Shown: positions 1 to 8,800 of the stretch, in pieces
Position numbering within the stretch: position 1 is the stretch's first letter
How the letters are laid out: every line of letters begins with the position of its first letter
Assembly: GCF_016658545.1 (NCBI RefSeq)
Contig: NZ_JACVZC010000055.1
Coordinates: forward strand, 1 to 37,101
Direction: 5' to 3'
DNA from: Pseudomonas sp. S37
GTDB taxonomy: Bacteria > Pseudomonadota > Gammaproteobacteria > Pseudomonadales > Pseudomonadaceae
DNA: 37,101 nucleotides
Position numbers and translations under genes: made by a program
The notes under the pieces: generated by a model
Database searches by the model: none
The model's input: only the letters and a program-made list of their open reading frames with translations
Told to the model about the DNA's origin: nothing

Positions 1-66
1 GGGTAAACCCGCTCCTACAGGTTCAGTGCAATACCTGTGGGAGCGGGTTTACCCGCGAAGAGGCCA
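1..66. repeat. REP pair, type A, left arm cut by window edge
   Basis: Two inverted copies of the P. putida-type REP with core GCGGGTAAACCCGC: arm 1 at about 1-19 (truncated by the window start) and arm 2 at 36-59, followed by GAAGAGGCC. The copies face each other across about 16 nt, so the transcript would fold into a long hairpin. It lies upstream of exbB, probably after the preceding gene outside the window. Confidence 0.85.
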
Positions 67-184
67 GACCAGACACCCAAAGCCCAAGCTAGAAACCGGC
101 CCGGCCAATTCCCTGACCTCCGGCAGATGAGCCCCCCGCGCGCCTATGGTAGAGTGGCGGCCTTTTTCCGAAGGGGCGTTTACT

Positions 185-820
185 GTGTGGGAATTGGTCA
201 AGTCCGGTGGTTGGATGATGCTGCCGATCATTCTGAGTTCCATCGCTGCCATGGCTATCGTCGTCGAGCGCCTGTGGACCCTGCGCGCCAGCCGCGTCAC
301 CCCGCCACACCTGCTGGGCCAGGTATGGATGTGGATCAAGGACAAGCAACTCACCAGTGACAAGCTCAAGGCCCTGCGCGCCGATTCGCCACTGGGCGAG
401 ATCCTCGCCGCAGGCCTGGCCAACTCGCGCCATGGCCGCGAAATCATGAAAGAGTGCATCGAGGAAGCCGCCTCGCGCGTCATCCACGAACTGGAGCGCT
501 ACATCAGCACCCTCGGCACCATCGCCGCCATGGCACCGCTGCTGGGCCTGTTGGGCACCGTGCTGGGCATGATCGACATCTTCAGCGCCTTCATGGGTTC
601 GCAGATGACCACCAATGCCGCTGTACTGGCCGGTGGTATCTCCAAGGCCCTGGTCACCACGGCGGCCGGCCTGATGGTCGGTATCCCGGCGGTGTTCTTC
701 CACCGCTTCCTGCTGCGCCGCATCGATGAACTGGTGGTGGGCATGGAGCAGGAGGCAATCAAGCTGGTGGAAGTGCTGCAGGGCGACCGTGAAGTGGAAG
801 TGGCCGGAGGCAAGGCGTGA
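185..820 (+). CDS. exbB: TolQ/ExbB/MotA-family proton channel protein (ExbB2-like)
   Basis: This is an inner-membrane proton-channel subunit that would work with the ExbD-like protein encoded next to it and use the proton motive force to energise an envelope process. The protein has 211 residues. An N-terminal membrane segment (about residues 8-30, LPIILSSIAAMAIVVE) is followed by a cytoplasmic region and a paired-helix region near residues 110-185 with the family motif APLLGLLGTVLGMI. I chose the GTG at 185 because AAGGGG at 171-176 sits 8 nt upstream of it. The in-frame ATG at 146 has no such site and would add 13 unlike residues. The stop overlaps the exbD start (GTGA). It lies next to lpxK and kdsB rather than a TonB gene, which suggests a role in envelope or LPS biogenesis. 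That role is inferred. Confidence 0.9.
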   Translation: MWELVKSGGWMMLPIILSSIAAMAIVVERLWTLRASRVTPPHLLGQVWMWIKDKQLTSDKLKALRADSPLGEILAAGLANSRHGREIMKECIEEAASRVIHELERYISTLGTIAAMAPLLGLLGTVLGMIDIFSAFMGSQMTTNAAVLAGGISKALVTTAAGLMVGIPAVFFHRFLLRRIDELVVGMEQEAIKLVEVLQGDREVEVAGGKA

Positions 821-1251
821 AGTTCCGGCGCAATCGCCAGCGGGAGAACGTCGACATCAACCTGGCGTCGCTGATCGACGTGGTGTTCGTCCTGCTGCTG
901 TTCTTCGTGGTCACCACCACCTTCACCCGCGAAACCCAGCTGCGCGTCGAGCTGCCTGAAGCGGCCAGCGCCGAGCAGGCGCCGGCCGACCAGGGCAAGC
1001 TGGTGGAAATTACCATCAGCGCCGAGGGTGTATATTCGGTGAACAACCACCTGCTGCCCAAAAGCGACCTGGCCACCCTCAGCGAAGCCATCGAGCGTGA
1101 GTCGGGCGGCGACAACAAGCTGCCGTTGGCCATCAGCGCCGACGGCAAGACCCCGCACCAGGCTGTGGTCACTGCAATGGATGCCGCCGGCAAGCTCGGT
1201 TTCAGCCAGTTGCGCATGACCACCGTCGAGGCGGCCCAGGGTACGCCTTGA
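817..1251 (+). CDS. exbD: ExbD/TolR-family biopolymer transport protein (ExbD2-like)
   Basis: This is the partner of the ExbB-like channel. The protein has 144 residues: a short basic cytoplasmic N-terminus, one membrane helix (about residues 18-36) and a periplasmic C-terminal domain. The helix begins with NLASLIDVVFVLLLFF, which contains the conserved Asp that carries protons in the ExbD/TolR family. Translation starts at a GTG that overlaps the exbB stop by 4 nt, so the two are probably translationally coupled. Its own stop overlaps the lpxK start (TGATG). In several gammaproteobacteria msbA lies between this pair and lpxK. It is absent here, so the flippase must be encoded elsewhere. Confidence 0.92.
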   Translation: MKFRRNRQRENVDINLASLIDVVFVLLLFFVVTTTFTRETQLRVELPEAASAEQAPADQGKLVEITISAEGVYSVNNHLLPKSDLATLSEAIERESGGDNKLPLAISADGKTPHQAVVTAMDAAGKLGFSQLRMTTVEAAQGTP

Positions 1252-2252
1252 TGGCCTTCGCCGACCGCCTGCTCGCCGCCTGGTACGCCGGGCACCCGGC
1301 GCTGGCGTTGCTGCGCCCGCTGGAGGCGCTGTACCGCCGTGTGGTCACGCGCAAGCGCGCGCGCTTTCTCAGCGGTGAAAGCGCTAGCTACCGGGCTCCG
1401 GTGCCGGTCATCGTGGTGGGTAACATCACCGTCGGTGGTACCGGCAAGACACCGATGATTCTCTGGCTGATCGAACACTGCCGCCAGCAGGGGCTGAAGG
1501 TGGGCGTGGTCAGCCGTGGTTACGGTGCCAAGCCACCGCAGCTGCCCTGGCGCGTGCGCGCCGATCAGCCCGCCGAGCAAGCCGGTGACGAACCGCTATT
1601 GATCGTGCAGCGCACCGGTGTACCGCTGATGATCGACCCCGACCGCGCCCGCGCGGTGCAGGCGCTGCTGGCCAGCGAAGCGCTCGACCTGATCCTGTGT
1701 GACGACGGCATGCAGCATTACCGCCTGGCCCGTGACCTGGAGCTGGTCCTGATCGACGCCGCCCGTGGCCTTGGCAACGGCCGCTGCCTGCCGGCCGGCC
1801 CCTTGCGCGAGCCTGCCGAGCGCCTGCAGGGCGCCGACGCGGTGCTGTTCAATGGCGCCAGCACAGATCGCGCCGACGGTTTTGGCTTTTGCCTGCAGCC
1901 ATCGGCCCTGGTCAACCTGCGCAGTGGTGAACGCCGCCCGCTTGACCATTTCCCCGCAGGCCAGCGCCTGCACGCGGTGGCCGGTATCGGCAACCCGCAA
2001 CGTTTCTTCAATACCCTGCAGGGGCTAAACTGGCAGCCGCTGCCGCACCCGTTTGCCGACCATGCGCAATTCAGCGCCCGGAGCCTGGCCTTCAGCCCGC
2101 CATTGCCGCTGGTCATGACCGAGAAGGACGCGGTGAAATGCCGGCCCTTCGCCGCCGACGACTGGTGGTACCTGGCTGTAGACGCGCAGCCCTCGCCGGC
2201 GTTCAGCGCCTGGTTTGACAGCCAGCTGCAGCGCCTGCTGCGCAAGCCCTGA
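1251..2252 (+). CDS. lpxK: Tetraacyldisaccharide 4'-kinase LpxK
   Basis: LpxK phosphorylates the 4' position of the tetraacyldisaccharide 1-phosphate intermediate of lipid A, at the cytoplasmic face of the inner membrane. The protein has 333 residues, normal for the family. The N-terminal amphipathic/hydrophobic region (about 1-35) precedes a P-loop, GNITVGGTGKT, at residues 58-67. Further family motifs are SRGYGAK near residue 85 and CDDGMQHYRLARDLE near residue 150. ATG 1251 overlaps the exbD stop by one base. A TTG at 1248 is the only nearby alternative. It belongs to the exbB-exbD-lpxK-trm112-kdsB operon, which joins lipid A and Kdo supply. Confidence 0.97.
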   Translation: MAFADRLLAAWYAGHPALALLRPLEALYRRVVTRKRARFLSGESASYRAPVPVIVVGNITVGGTGKTPMILWLIEHCRQQGLKVGVVSRGYGAKPPQLPWRVRADQPAEQAGDEPLLIVQRTGVPLMIDPDRARAVQALLASEALDLILCDDGMQHYRLARDLELVLIDAARGLGNGRCLPAGPLREPAERLQGADAVLFNGASTDRADGFGFCLQPSALVNLRSGERRPLDHFPAGQRLHAVAGIGNPQRFFNTLQGLNWQPLPHPFADHAQFSARSLAFSPPLPLVMTEKDAVKCRPFAADDWWYLAVDAQPSPAFSAWFDSQLQRLLRKP

Positions 2253-2296
2253 GCCTGTTTTCAATTTCCGGCCACCTGGCCTAAAGGACGCTTTCA

Positions 2297-2482
2297 ATGG
2301 ACACCAAACTGCTCGATATCCTGGCCTGCCCGATCACCAAGGGCCCGCTCAAGCTCAGTGCCGACAAGACCGAGCTGATCAGCAAGGGCGCTGGCCTGGC
2401 CTACCCGATTCGCGACGGTATCCCGGTCATGCTGGAAAGCGAAGCACGCACCCTGACCGACGACGAGCGCCTGGACAAATGA
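2297..2482 (+). CDS. Trm112-like (YcaR/UPF0434) small protein
   Basis: This 61-residue protein is of the Trm112/UPF0434 type (MDTKLLDILACPITKGPL at the N-terminus, then AYPIRDGIPVMLESEAR). The family fold resembles a small zinc-ribbon domain, but only one Cys (C11) remains here, so metal binding is doubtful. The function of bacterial YcaR-like proteins is not firmly established. It lies in the conserved place between lpxK and kdsB. It begins 44 nt after lpxK with AAGGAC about 9 nt before the ATG, and its stop overlaps the kdsB ATG (ATGA). Confidence 0.9.
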   Translation: MDTKLLDILACPITKGPLKLSADKTELISKGAGLAYPIRDGIPVMLESEARTLTDDERLDK

Positions 2483-3243
2483 GCCTGAACTACACCGTGG
2501 TGATCCCCGCCCGCTTGCGCTCCACGCGTTTGCCAGGCAAGCCGCTGCTGGCGATTGCCGGCAAGCCGATGGTGCAGCATGTGTGGGAGCAGGCGCGCAA
2601 GAGCGCTGCCAGTCGCGTGGTCATTGCCACTGACGATGCCAGCATCTTCGAGGCGTGCCAGGCATTTGGCGCCGAAGTGCTGATGACCCGTGTCGACCAT
2701 GAGTCGGGCACCGACCGCCTGGCCGAAGTGGCCACGCAATTGGGCCTGGCTGCCGATGCCATCGTGGTCAACGTGCAAGGCGATGAGCCGCTGATTCCAC
2801 CGGTGATCATCGACCAGGTGGCCGCCAACCTGGCTGCCCACCCGGAAGCGGGCATCGCGACCTTGGCCGAGCTCATTCATGAGCCGGAAACCGTGTTCAA
2901 CCCCAACGCGGTCAAGGTTGTCAGCGACAAGAACGGCCTGGCCCTGACCTTCAGCCGTGCGCCGCTGCCGTGGGCGCGCGATACCTTCGCCAATGGCCGT
3001 GACCAGCTGCCGCACGGTGTGCCTTACCGCCGCCACATTGGCATGTATGCCTACCGGGTAGGCTTCCTCCATGATTTCGTCAGCTGGGGCCCATGCTGGC
3101 TGGAGCAGGCCGAAGCCCTGGAACAACTGCGTGCCCTGTGGCACGGCGTGCGCATTCACGTCGAGGACGCCATCGAGGCGCCTGCCGTGGGCGTGGATAC
3201 ACCCGAAGACCTGGAGCGCGTGCGGCGCTTGCTGGAGGCCTGA
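2479..3243 (+). CDS. kdsB: 3-deoxy-manno-octulosonate cytidylyltransferase (CMP-Kdo synthetase)
   Basis: KdsB activates Kdo with CTP to give CMP-Kdo, the donor for the inner core of LPS. The protein has 254 residues, the usual length. It has the nucleotide-binding signature PARLRSTRLPGKPL (residues 10-23), the QGDEPLIPP motif (about 100-108), and RHIGMYAYR in the C-terminal half, all typical of KdsB. ATG 2479 overlaps the stop of the Trm112-like gene (ATGA), and the KdsB stop overlaps the phosphatase start (TGATG). A longer in-frame reading from 2215 exists but overlaps lpxK and the small gene. The conserved N-terminus begins at MSLNYTVVIPAR. Confidence 0.97.
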   Translation: MSLNYTVVIPARLRSTRLPGKPLLAIAGKPMVQHVWEQARKSAASRVVIATDDASIFEACQAFGAEVLMTRVDHESGTDRLAEVATQLGLAADAIVVNVQGDEPLIPPVIIDQVAANLAAHPEAGIATLAELIHEPETVFNPNAVKVVSDKNGLALTFSRAPLPWARDTFANGRDQLPHGVPYRRHIGMYAYRVGFLHDFVSWGPCWLEQAEALEQLRALWHGVRIHVEDAIEAPAVGVDTPEDLERVRRLLEA

Positions 3244-3707
3244 TGCGCGTCCTGTTCGTGTGCCTGGGCAACATCTGCCGCTCGCCCACTGCCGAAGGTG
3301 TGCTGCGCCAGCAATTGCAGGCGGCCGGGCTTGCCGACCAGGTGCGGGTTGCCTCGGCCGGTACCGGCGACTGGCACGTTGGCAAGGCGCCCGACAGCCG
3401 TACCTGCAAGGCGGCGCTGGCGCGTGGCTATGACTTGTCGCAGCAACGTGCCCAGCAGGTCACGGCGGCGCACTTTGCCGAGTACGACCTGGTCCTGGCC
3501 ATGGACGAAAACAACCTGCGCGATCTGCGAGCCCTGCGCCCGCACACCGCCGTGGGCGAGCTCGACTTGTTCCTGCGTCGCTACGGTGCAGCGCTGGATG
3601 AAGTGCCTGACCCGTACTATGGCGGGGCCGACGGCTTCGAACAGGTGCTCGACCTGGTCGAGGCGGCTTGCCAGGCGCTGGTGCTGGAAATCAAGGGGCG
3701 GTTATGA
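3243..3707 (+). CDS. Low molecular weight protein-tyrosine phosphatase
   Basis: This 154-residue cytoplasmic phosphatase belongs to the arsenate-reductase-like LMW-PTP family. The P-loop CLGNICRS begins at residue 7, giving nucleophile Cys7 and Arg13. The general-acid Asp lies in VPDPYYGG near residue 123, so the active site looks intact. The gene overlaps kdsB and murB by 1 and 4 nt. LMW-PTPs next to polysaccharide genes often act on tyrosine kinases of exopolysaccharide export, but no such kinase lies nearby, so the substrate is unknown. Confidence 0.93.
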   Translation: MRVLFVCLGNICRSPTAEGVLRQQLQAAGLADQVRVASAGTGDWHVGKAPDSRTCKAALARGYDLSQQRAQQVTAAHFAEYDLVLAMDENNLRDLRALRPHTAVGELDLFLRRYGAALDEVPDPYYGGADGFEQVLDLVEAACQALVLEIKGRL

Positions 3708-4723
3708 CAGGGCAGTGGCAGGAGCAGGTATCGCTCAAGCCTTACAACACCTTCGGCATCGACGTGAAAGCGCGCTATTTCAGCCAGGCGCAGGATGACC
3801 AGCAAGTGCGCCAGGCGTTGGGCGAAGCGCAACAGCAAGGCGTGCCGGTGCTGGTGATCGGTGGCGGCAGCAACCTGCTGCTGACCCGCGATATCGAGGC
3901 GCTGGTGCTGCACATGGCCAGCCGTGGCCGGCGTGTGCTCAGTGACGATGGCGAGCATGTGGTGGTCGAGGCCGAGGCCGGTGAACCCTGGCACCCGTTC
4001 GTGCAGTGGACGCTGGCGCAGGGGTATTGCGGGCTGGAGAACCTCAGCCTGATCCCTGGCACCGTGGGCGCTGCGCCGATGCAGAACGTGGGTGCCTATG
4101 GGGTGGAGATCAAGGACGTGTTTGCCGGCCTGACTGCCCTGGACCGCGAGACCGGTGAGCTGCGTGACTTCGGCTTGGCGGAGTGCGCTTTTGGTTATCG
4201 TGACAGCCTTTTCAAGCGCAACCCTGGCCGTTGGTTGATTTTGCGTGTGCGTTTTGCCTTGAATCGCACCTTGCAGGCGCACCTGGATTACGGCCCGGTG
4301 CGTCAGCGCCTGGCGGAGCAGGGCGTGACCGAACCGACCGCGCAGGCGATCAGTGATGCAATCTGCAGTATTCGCCGCGAAAAGCTGCCAGACCCGGCAG
4401 AGCTGGGCAATGCCGGGAGTTTCTTCAAGAACCCGGTGGTTTCGGCTGAGTCGGTCGAGCGTATTCGGGGGCAGCATCCGGGGGTGGTGGCTTACCCCCA
4501 GGCCGATGGCCAGGTGAAGCTGGCGGCGGGCTGGTTGATCGAGCAGGCCGGCTGGAAGGGTTATCGCGACGCTGATGCCGGAGTGCATCGCTTGCAGTCG
4601 CTGGTGCTGGTCAACTACGGCCAGGCGAGTGGGGCGCAGATGCATGCTCTGGCGCAACGGATCCAGGCCGATATCCTCGAGCGGTTCGGGGTTGCGCTGG
4701 AAATGGAGCCGAACCTGTACTGA
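3704..4723 (+). CDS. murB: UDP-N-acetylenolpyruvoylglucosamine reductase MurB
   Basis: MurB is the FAD-dependent enzyme that reduces UDP-GlcNAc-enolpyruvate to UDP-MurNAc with NADPH, the second step of peptidoglycan precursor synthesis. The protein has 339 residues, which fits the longer type I form. The FAD-binding motif GGGSNLLL is at 53-60 and PGTVGAAPMQNVGAYG at 119-133. GYRDSLFK (about 164-171) holds the catalytic Arg, and NAGSFFKNP (about 236-244) holds the proton-donor Ser239. ATG 3704 overlaps the phosphatase stop (ATGA). It is the last gene of the operon and is followed by a strong inverted REP pair. Confidence 0.97.
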   Translation: MTGQWQEQVSLKPYNTFGIDVKARYFSQAQDDQQVRQALGEAQQQGVPVLVIGGGSNLLLTRDIEALVLHMASRGRRVLSDDGEHVVVEAEAGEPWHPFVQWTLAQGYCGLENLSLIPGTVGAAPMQNVGAYGVEIKDVFAGLTALDRETGELRDFGLAECAFGYRDSLFKRNPGRWLILRVRFALNRTLQAHLDYGPVRQRLAEQGVTEPTAQAISDAICSIRREKLPDPAELGNAGSFFKNPVVSAESVERIRGQHPGVVAYPQADGQVKLAAGWLIEQAGWKGYRDADAGVHRLQSLVLVNYGQASGAQMHALAQRIQADILERFGVALEMEPNLY

Positions 4724-4744
4724 TTCATTGCCTGTACCGGCCCT

Positions 4745-4879
4745 TTCGCGGCTAAAGCCGCTCCTACATTTACCGCGCAGGTTTCGCTTTTGCACGGTAC
4801 CCACATTTACCGCGCGGGTTTCGGTTTTGCGCGGTAAATGTAGGAGCGGCTTTAGCCGCGAACACCGGCACAGCCGGTG
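4745..4879. repeat. REP pair, type B, with an extra competing arm
   Basis: A perfect 34-bp inverted repeat has arms at 4745-4778 and 4829-4862 (core GCGGCTAAAGCCGC). Between them lies a second copy of the inner part of the arm at 4803-4815 (ACATTTACCGCGC), which can pair with 4829-4841 instead. A small companion hairpin, CACCGGC-aca-GCCGGTG, follows at 4863-4879. It sits between the convergent ends of murB and the GH18 gene and probably acts as a 3'-end structure for both. Confidence 0.88.
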
Positions 4880-4895
4880 CCATGCCCTGCCGCTG

Positions 4896-5684
4896 TTACA
4901 GCAGCTTCTTCAATCGGCGGGTCCACTCGAATGTGGTGGGCTGCAGCGCATCATCACCTTCCTTCACGCCGTCACGGTCCACCGCATACGAGAAGACTCC
5001 GCCCTTGGTGCCTTGGCTTGGCTGCCAGCTGGCATAGGCGTGGGCAGTGCTGGTTTCAAACGGGTCGCACACATCACCCCATTTATTGCCTCGCTCTTCA
5101 TAGAACGAGAAGCCAACCAGAAACTTCGAAGGGGCAAGGAAATCCTTGAACATCCGGTCAAAATGCCCCTGCACGCGGCTTGGGCTCTGACCGTATGCCT
5201 GGAAAAGCACGTAGTCCAGTTGCGGCTCCAGCGAGCGAAGCAAGTTGACGTCACCCCTCTCGTTGGTGTCGTAGATGAACAGGCGGCCTTGGCCCAGTAG
5301 TGCTTTCAATTCTAGTGAAATCCTTTCGGCCTGCTTGCGTTCGCTTTCGCTCAGGGTGTCCTCGATATCGATATCGAGGCCATCCAGGCCCTTGGTCGAG
5401 CTGAAGAAACGCTGGAAAATAGCCTGTGCTGTCGCGCCTGGCTTGATCAGCTCATCGATGGCCACCGTGCGGACTACCTTGATCTGTTTCTGGTGCAGTG
5501 CGGGAATGATCTCAGACTCGAGCTTGTTCCAGTATTCGGCGGGTTCGTCGCCTTCCGGGAAGACAAAGACAATGTCCACTTCGTCTGGCAGTTCGCGCAT
5601 GGATACCTTGTTATCCGGGTTGCCAGTTGCGATTTCACGCCAGGAGCGGAAATAGCACGCCATGATGCCTGGTTGAGGGTTCAT
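4896..5684 (-). CDS. GH18-family glycosidase-like protein (endo-beta-N-acetylglucosaminidase type)
   Basis: This 262-residue protein carries the glycoside hydrolase 18 signature DGLDIDIE at residues 101-108 (pattern DGxDxDxE), with Glu108 as the expected acid and Asp106 as its partner. A downstream FQAYGQ segment near residue 162 resembles the Gln/Tyr substrate-site strand of EndoF/EndoS-like members. I see no signal peptide or membrane segment, so it may be cytoplasmic or leave the cell by another route. The start is supported by GGAG about 8 nt upstream of ATG 5684. It is a lone gene after the rne terminator, and by eye it is less GC-biased than its neighbours. It is probably an accessory gene. 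Whether it cuts chitin-like or N-glycan substrates cannot be told from the sequence. Confidence 0.75.
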   Translation of the reverse strand: MNPQPGIMACYFRSWREIATGNPDNKVSMRELPDEVDIVFVFPEGDEPAEYWNKLESEIIPALHQKQIKVVRTVAIDELIKPGATAQAIFQRFFSSTKGLDGLDIDIEDTLSESERKQAERISLELKALLGQGRLFIYDTNERGDVNLLRSLEPQLDYVLFQAYGQSPSRVQGHFDRMFKDFLAPSKFLVGFSFYEERGNKWGDVCDPFETSTAHAYASWQPSQGTKGGVFSYAVDRDGVKEGDDALQPTTFEWTRRLKKLL

Positions 5685-5791
5685 TTGTTTCTCCGGTGAA
5701 TGATTGAGTGCGATTGCAGCTCGACCCTATCAGCGGGGCAGGGTTGTGGCTGCTGGCAGGTCTGCGAGGTAGGTTTGGCCGGCCAGTTCAT

Positions 5792-5818
5792 GTGGGAGCC
5801 GGCAAGCGCGGCTCCCAC
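5792..5818. repeat. Short inverted repeat, REP-like
   Basis: Arms GTGGGAGCCG (5792-5801) and CGGCTCCCAC (5809-5818) are separated by 7 nt. The sequence resembles the outer part of a REP without its full core. It lies between the rne terminator and the GH18 gene. Confidence 0.6.
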
Positions 5819-5825
5819 ACCGGCC

Positions 5826-5867
5826 AAAAAAAAGCCCCGCCAGTTCGCACTGGCGGGGCTTTTTTCA
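5826..5867 (-). terminator. Rho-independent terminator of rne
   Basis: AAAAAAAAGCCCCGCCAGT and its inverted copy ACTGGCGGGGCTTTTTT form a stem of over 10 bp with a short loop. A/T tracts lie on both sides, so it could work in both directions. It follows the rne stop closely on the minus strand. Confidence 0.9.
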
Positions 5868-5881
5868 TTCAGCCTTGGCTA

Positions 5882-8800
5882 TCAACCGTGATGAGGCTTG
5901 TGCTCATCGGCAGCTTCCAGGGCTGGCTCCTCGGTGGCGGCAGCCGCTTCCTGTGCGGCTTTGGCTGCAGCCTCGGCTTCACGCTTGCGGCGGCGCACTT
6001 CACGCGGGTCGTTCGGCGCGCGGCCGTTGGACAGCATGACAGTGGCAGGTTCTACCGCGGCAGGGGCTTCGACCGGCGCAGGCTCGGCCACCACGGGGGC
6101 AGGCTCGGCCACGACTTCTGGCTGGGCTTCGACAACCGGGGCAGGCTGCTCGGCAACCGGGGCGACTTCGATCACGGCCGGGGCCTGTTCGATTTCACCG
6201 GCTTCGACTGCCGGCGCTTCTACCGGGGCTTCAACAGCCACGGTTTCGGCGACCACGGCCGGCTCGACAGCAGGCGCTTCTTCGACAACCGGCTGTGGAG
6301 CCACTTCGACCACAGGCTCGGCAGTTGCCTCGACCACGGCCACTGGCTCGCTGAGCGGCTGCTCGACCACTGGGGCCACGGCTACTTCTTCAGCCTTGGC
6401 TACAGCGTCGACCTGCTCGGCCTTTTCAACGTGCTCAACCGGAACCTGCTCAACCGGCTGGGCGACTTCGCTGTTGTCGGTTTCGGCAACGGCAGCGACT
6501 TCGGCGGTGGCGCGCTCAGCCTGCTGGTTGGCCTGGGCTTCGGCGTCGCTGCTGATGTTGCTGGTAGCAACAGCGGCAGTCACGGCCAGGCCGGCAGCCA
6601 GTTCGGCACCCAGCTCGGTGGCATGGTGCTGTTGTGGCTGCTCTTCGCTGCTTTCTTCTTCGCCTTCGATCAGCTCGCCATTGGCGTTGCGCTGGCGCTC
6701 ACGACGGTTGCTGCGGCGACGCTGGCCACGCGAACGGCGGCGCGGACGCTCGCCATCGGCGCCTTCCTGCTCATCCTGCAGCAGCTCTTCGTTCGGCAGT
6801 TGCTCTTCGGCCAGTTCGGCAGCCTGTTCGGCCGCTTCTTCAGCAGCGCGTGGCTGACGCTCTTCGCGTGGTGGGCGTGGTGCGCGCTCTTCACGAGGGG
6901 CGCGTTCTTCGCGTGGAGCACGCTCTTCGCGAGGGGCGCGTTCTTCCCGTGGAGCGCGCTCTTCACGAGGTGCGCGCTCTTCGCGTGGAGCACGTTCTTC
7001 GCGAGGGGCGCGCTCTTCACGTGGGGCACGTTCTTCACGAGGTGCGCGTTCTTCGCGTGGAGCACGTTCTTCACGGGCTACGCGCTCTTCACGTGGCTGG
7101 CGCTCTTCGCGTTCGGCTGGCGGGGTGGCATCCAGCGGCTCACGCAGCTCACGCACGCGCTCTTCGCCACGGTTGCCGCGGCGGTCTTCGCGCGGCTGGC
7201 GTGGAGCACGCTCTTCACGCGGTGCACGCTCCTCGCGTGGGGCGCGTTCTTCACGTGGGGCACGCTCTTCACGCGGTGCGCGTTCCTCGCGGGGCTGACG
7301 CTCTTCGCGGGGGGCGCGCTCGGCACGCTCTTCGCGCGGCTTGCGCTCTTCGTCGCGGCGGCCGTTGCGGTTGCGGCTCTGCTGGCGGCCGTTGCGGCGT
7401 TCTTCGTTACGCGGGCTGCGTTCGGCGGCCGGCTTTTCAGTGGCGGCGACCACCGGTGCAGCGGCAGGCTCGTCCTTGCCGGCGAACAGGCTGACCAGTG
7501 ACTTCACCAGGCCCTTGAACAGGCTTGGCTCAGGGGCGCTTGGGGCAGGGGCGACTGGCGCGGCAGGCTGCGGCGCTTCAGCGGCGGCCGGTACCGGGGC
7601 GTTGGCGCGGGCCGGGGCGGTTTTCACCGCGGCTTCCTGGCGTACCAGGGTGCGGGTGGCAGTCGGCTGCGGCGCTTCTTCGGTTTCGCTGGCGGCGATT
7701 TCGTAGCTGGACTGGTTGTTCAGCACTTCCGGGTTGTCGTCGCGCAGGCGCTGGACTTCGAAGTGCGGGGTTTCCAGGTGGTCGTTCGGCAGGATGATGA
7801 TGCGCGCGCGGGTACGCAGTTCGATCTTGGTGATCGAGTTGCGCTTCTCGTTGAGCAGGAACGCGGCCACCGGGATCGGCACCTGGGCACGTACTTCGGC
7901 GGTGCGGTCTTTCAGGGCTTCTTCTTCGATCAGGCGCAGGATGGCCAGCGACAGCGACTCGACGTCACGGATGATGCCGGTGCCGGAGCAGCGTGGGCAG
8001 ACGATGCCGCTGCTTTCGCCCAGCGATGGGCGCAGGCGCTGGCGGGACATTTCCAGCAGGCCGAAGCGCGAGATGCGGCCAACCTGCACGCGGGCGCGGT
8101 CGGCTTCCAGGCATTCACGCACACGTTCTTCCACGGCGCGCTGGTTCTTCGCCGGGGTCATGTCGATGAAGTCGATGACGATCAGGCCGCCGATGTCACG
8201 CAGGCGCAGCTGGCGGGCGATTTCTTCGGCCGCTTCCAGGTTGGTCTGCAGGGCGGTTTCTTCGATGTCGCTGCCTTTGGTGGCGCGCGCCGAGTTGATG
8301 TCGATGGACACCAGGGCTTCGGTCGGGTCGATCACGATCGAGCCGCCGGACGGCAGGTCGACCACGCGCTGGAAGGCGGTCTCGATCTGGCTTTCGATCT
8401 GGAAGCGGTTGAACAGCGGCACGCTGTCTTCGTACAGCTTGACCTTGCTGGCGTACTGCGGCATCACCTGGCGGATGAAGGTCAGGGCTTCTTCCTGGGC
8501 ATCGATGCTGTCGATCAGCACTTCGCCGATGTCCTGGCGCAGGTAGTCGCGGATGGCGCGGATGATGACGTTGCTTTCCTGGTAGATCAGGAACGGCGCG
8601 GCGCGGTCCAGGGACGCTTCCTTGATGGCGGTCCACAGTTGCAGCAGGTAGTCGAGGTCCCACTGCATTTCTTCGCTGCTGCGGCCAAGGCCGGCAGTGC
8701 GCACGATCAGGCCCATGTCGCCCGGTACGGTCAGGCCGTTCAGGGCTTCACGCAGTTCGTTGCGCTCTTCGCCTTCGATGCGGCGCGAGATGCCACCGGC

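Noticed and set aside
146..184. ATG 146 as exbB start
   Set aside because: The GTG at 185 has AAGGGG at the right distance and gives the usual N-terminus.
6880..7345. Possible CRISPR array
   Set aside because: Units are 18 bp in tandem without spacers and are in frame within rne.
5708..7501. Long plus-strand open frame opposite the rne repeats (597 codons)
   Set aside because: It is the mirror of the Ala/Pro/Arg/Glu repeats, gives a Phe/Leu/Trp-rich low-complexity product and has no ribosome site.
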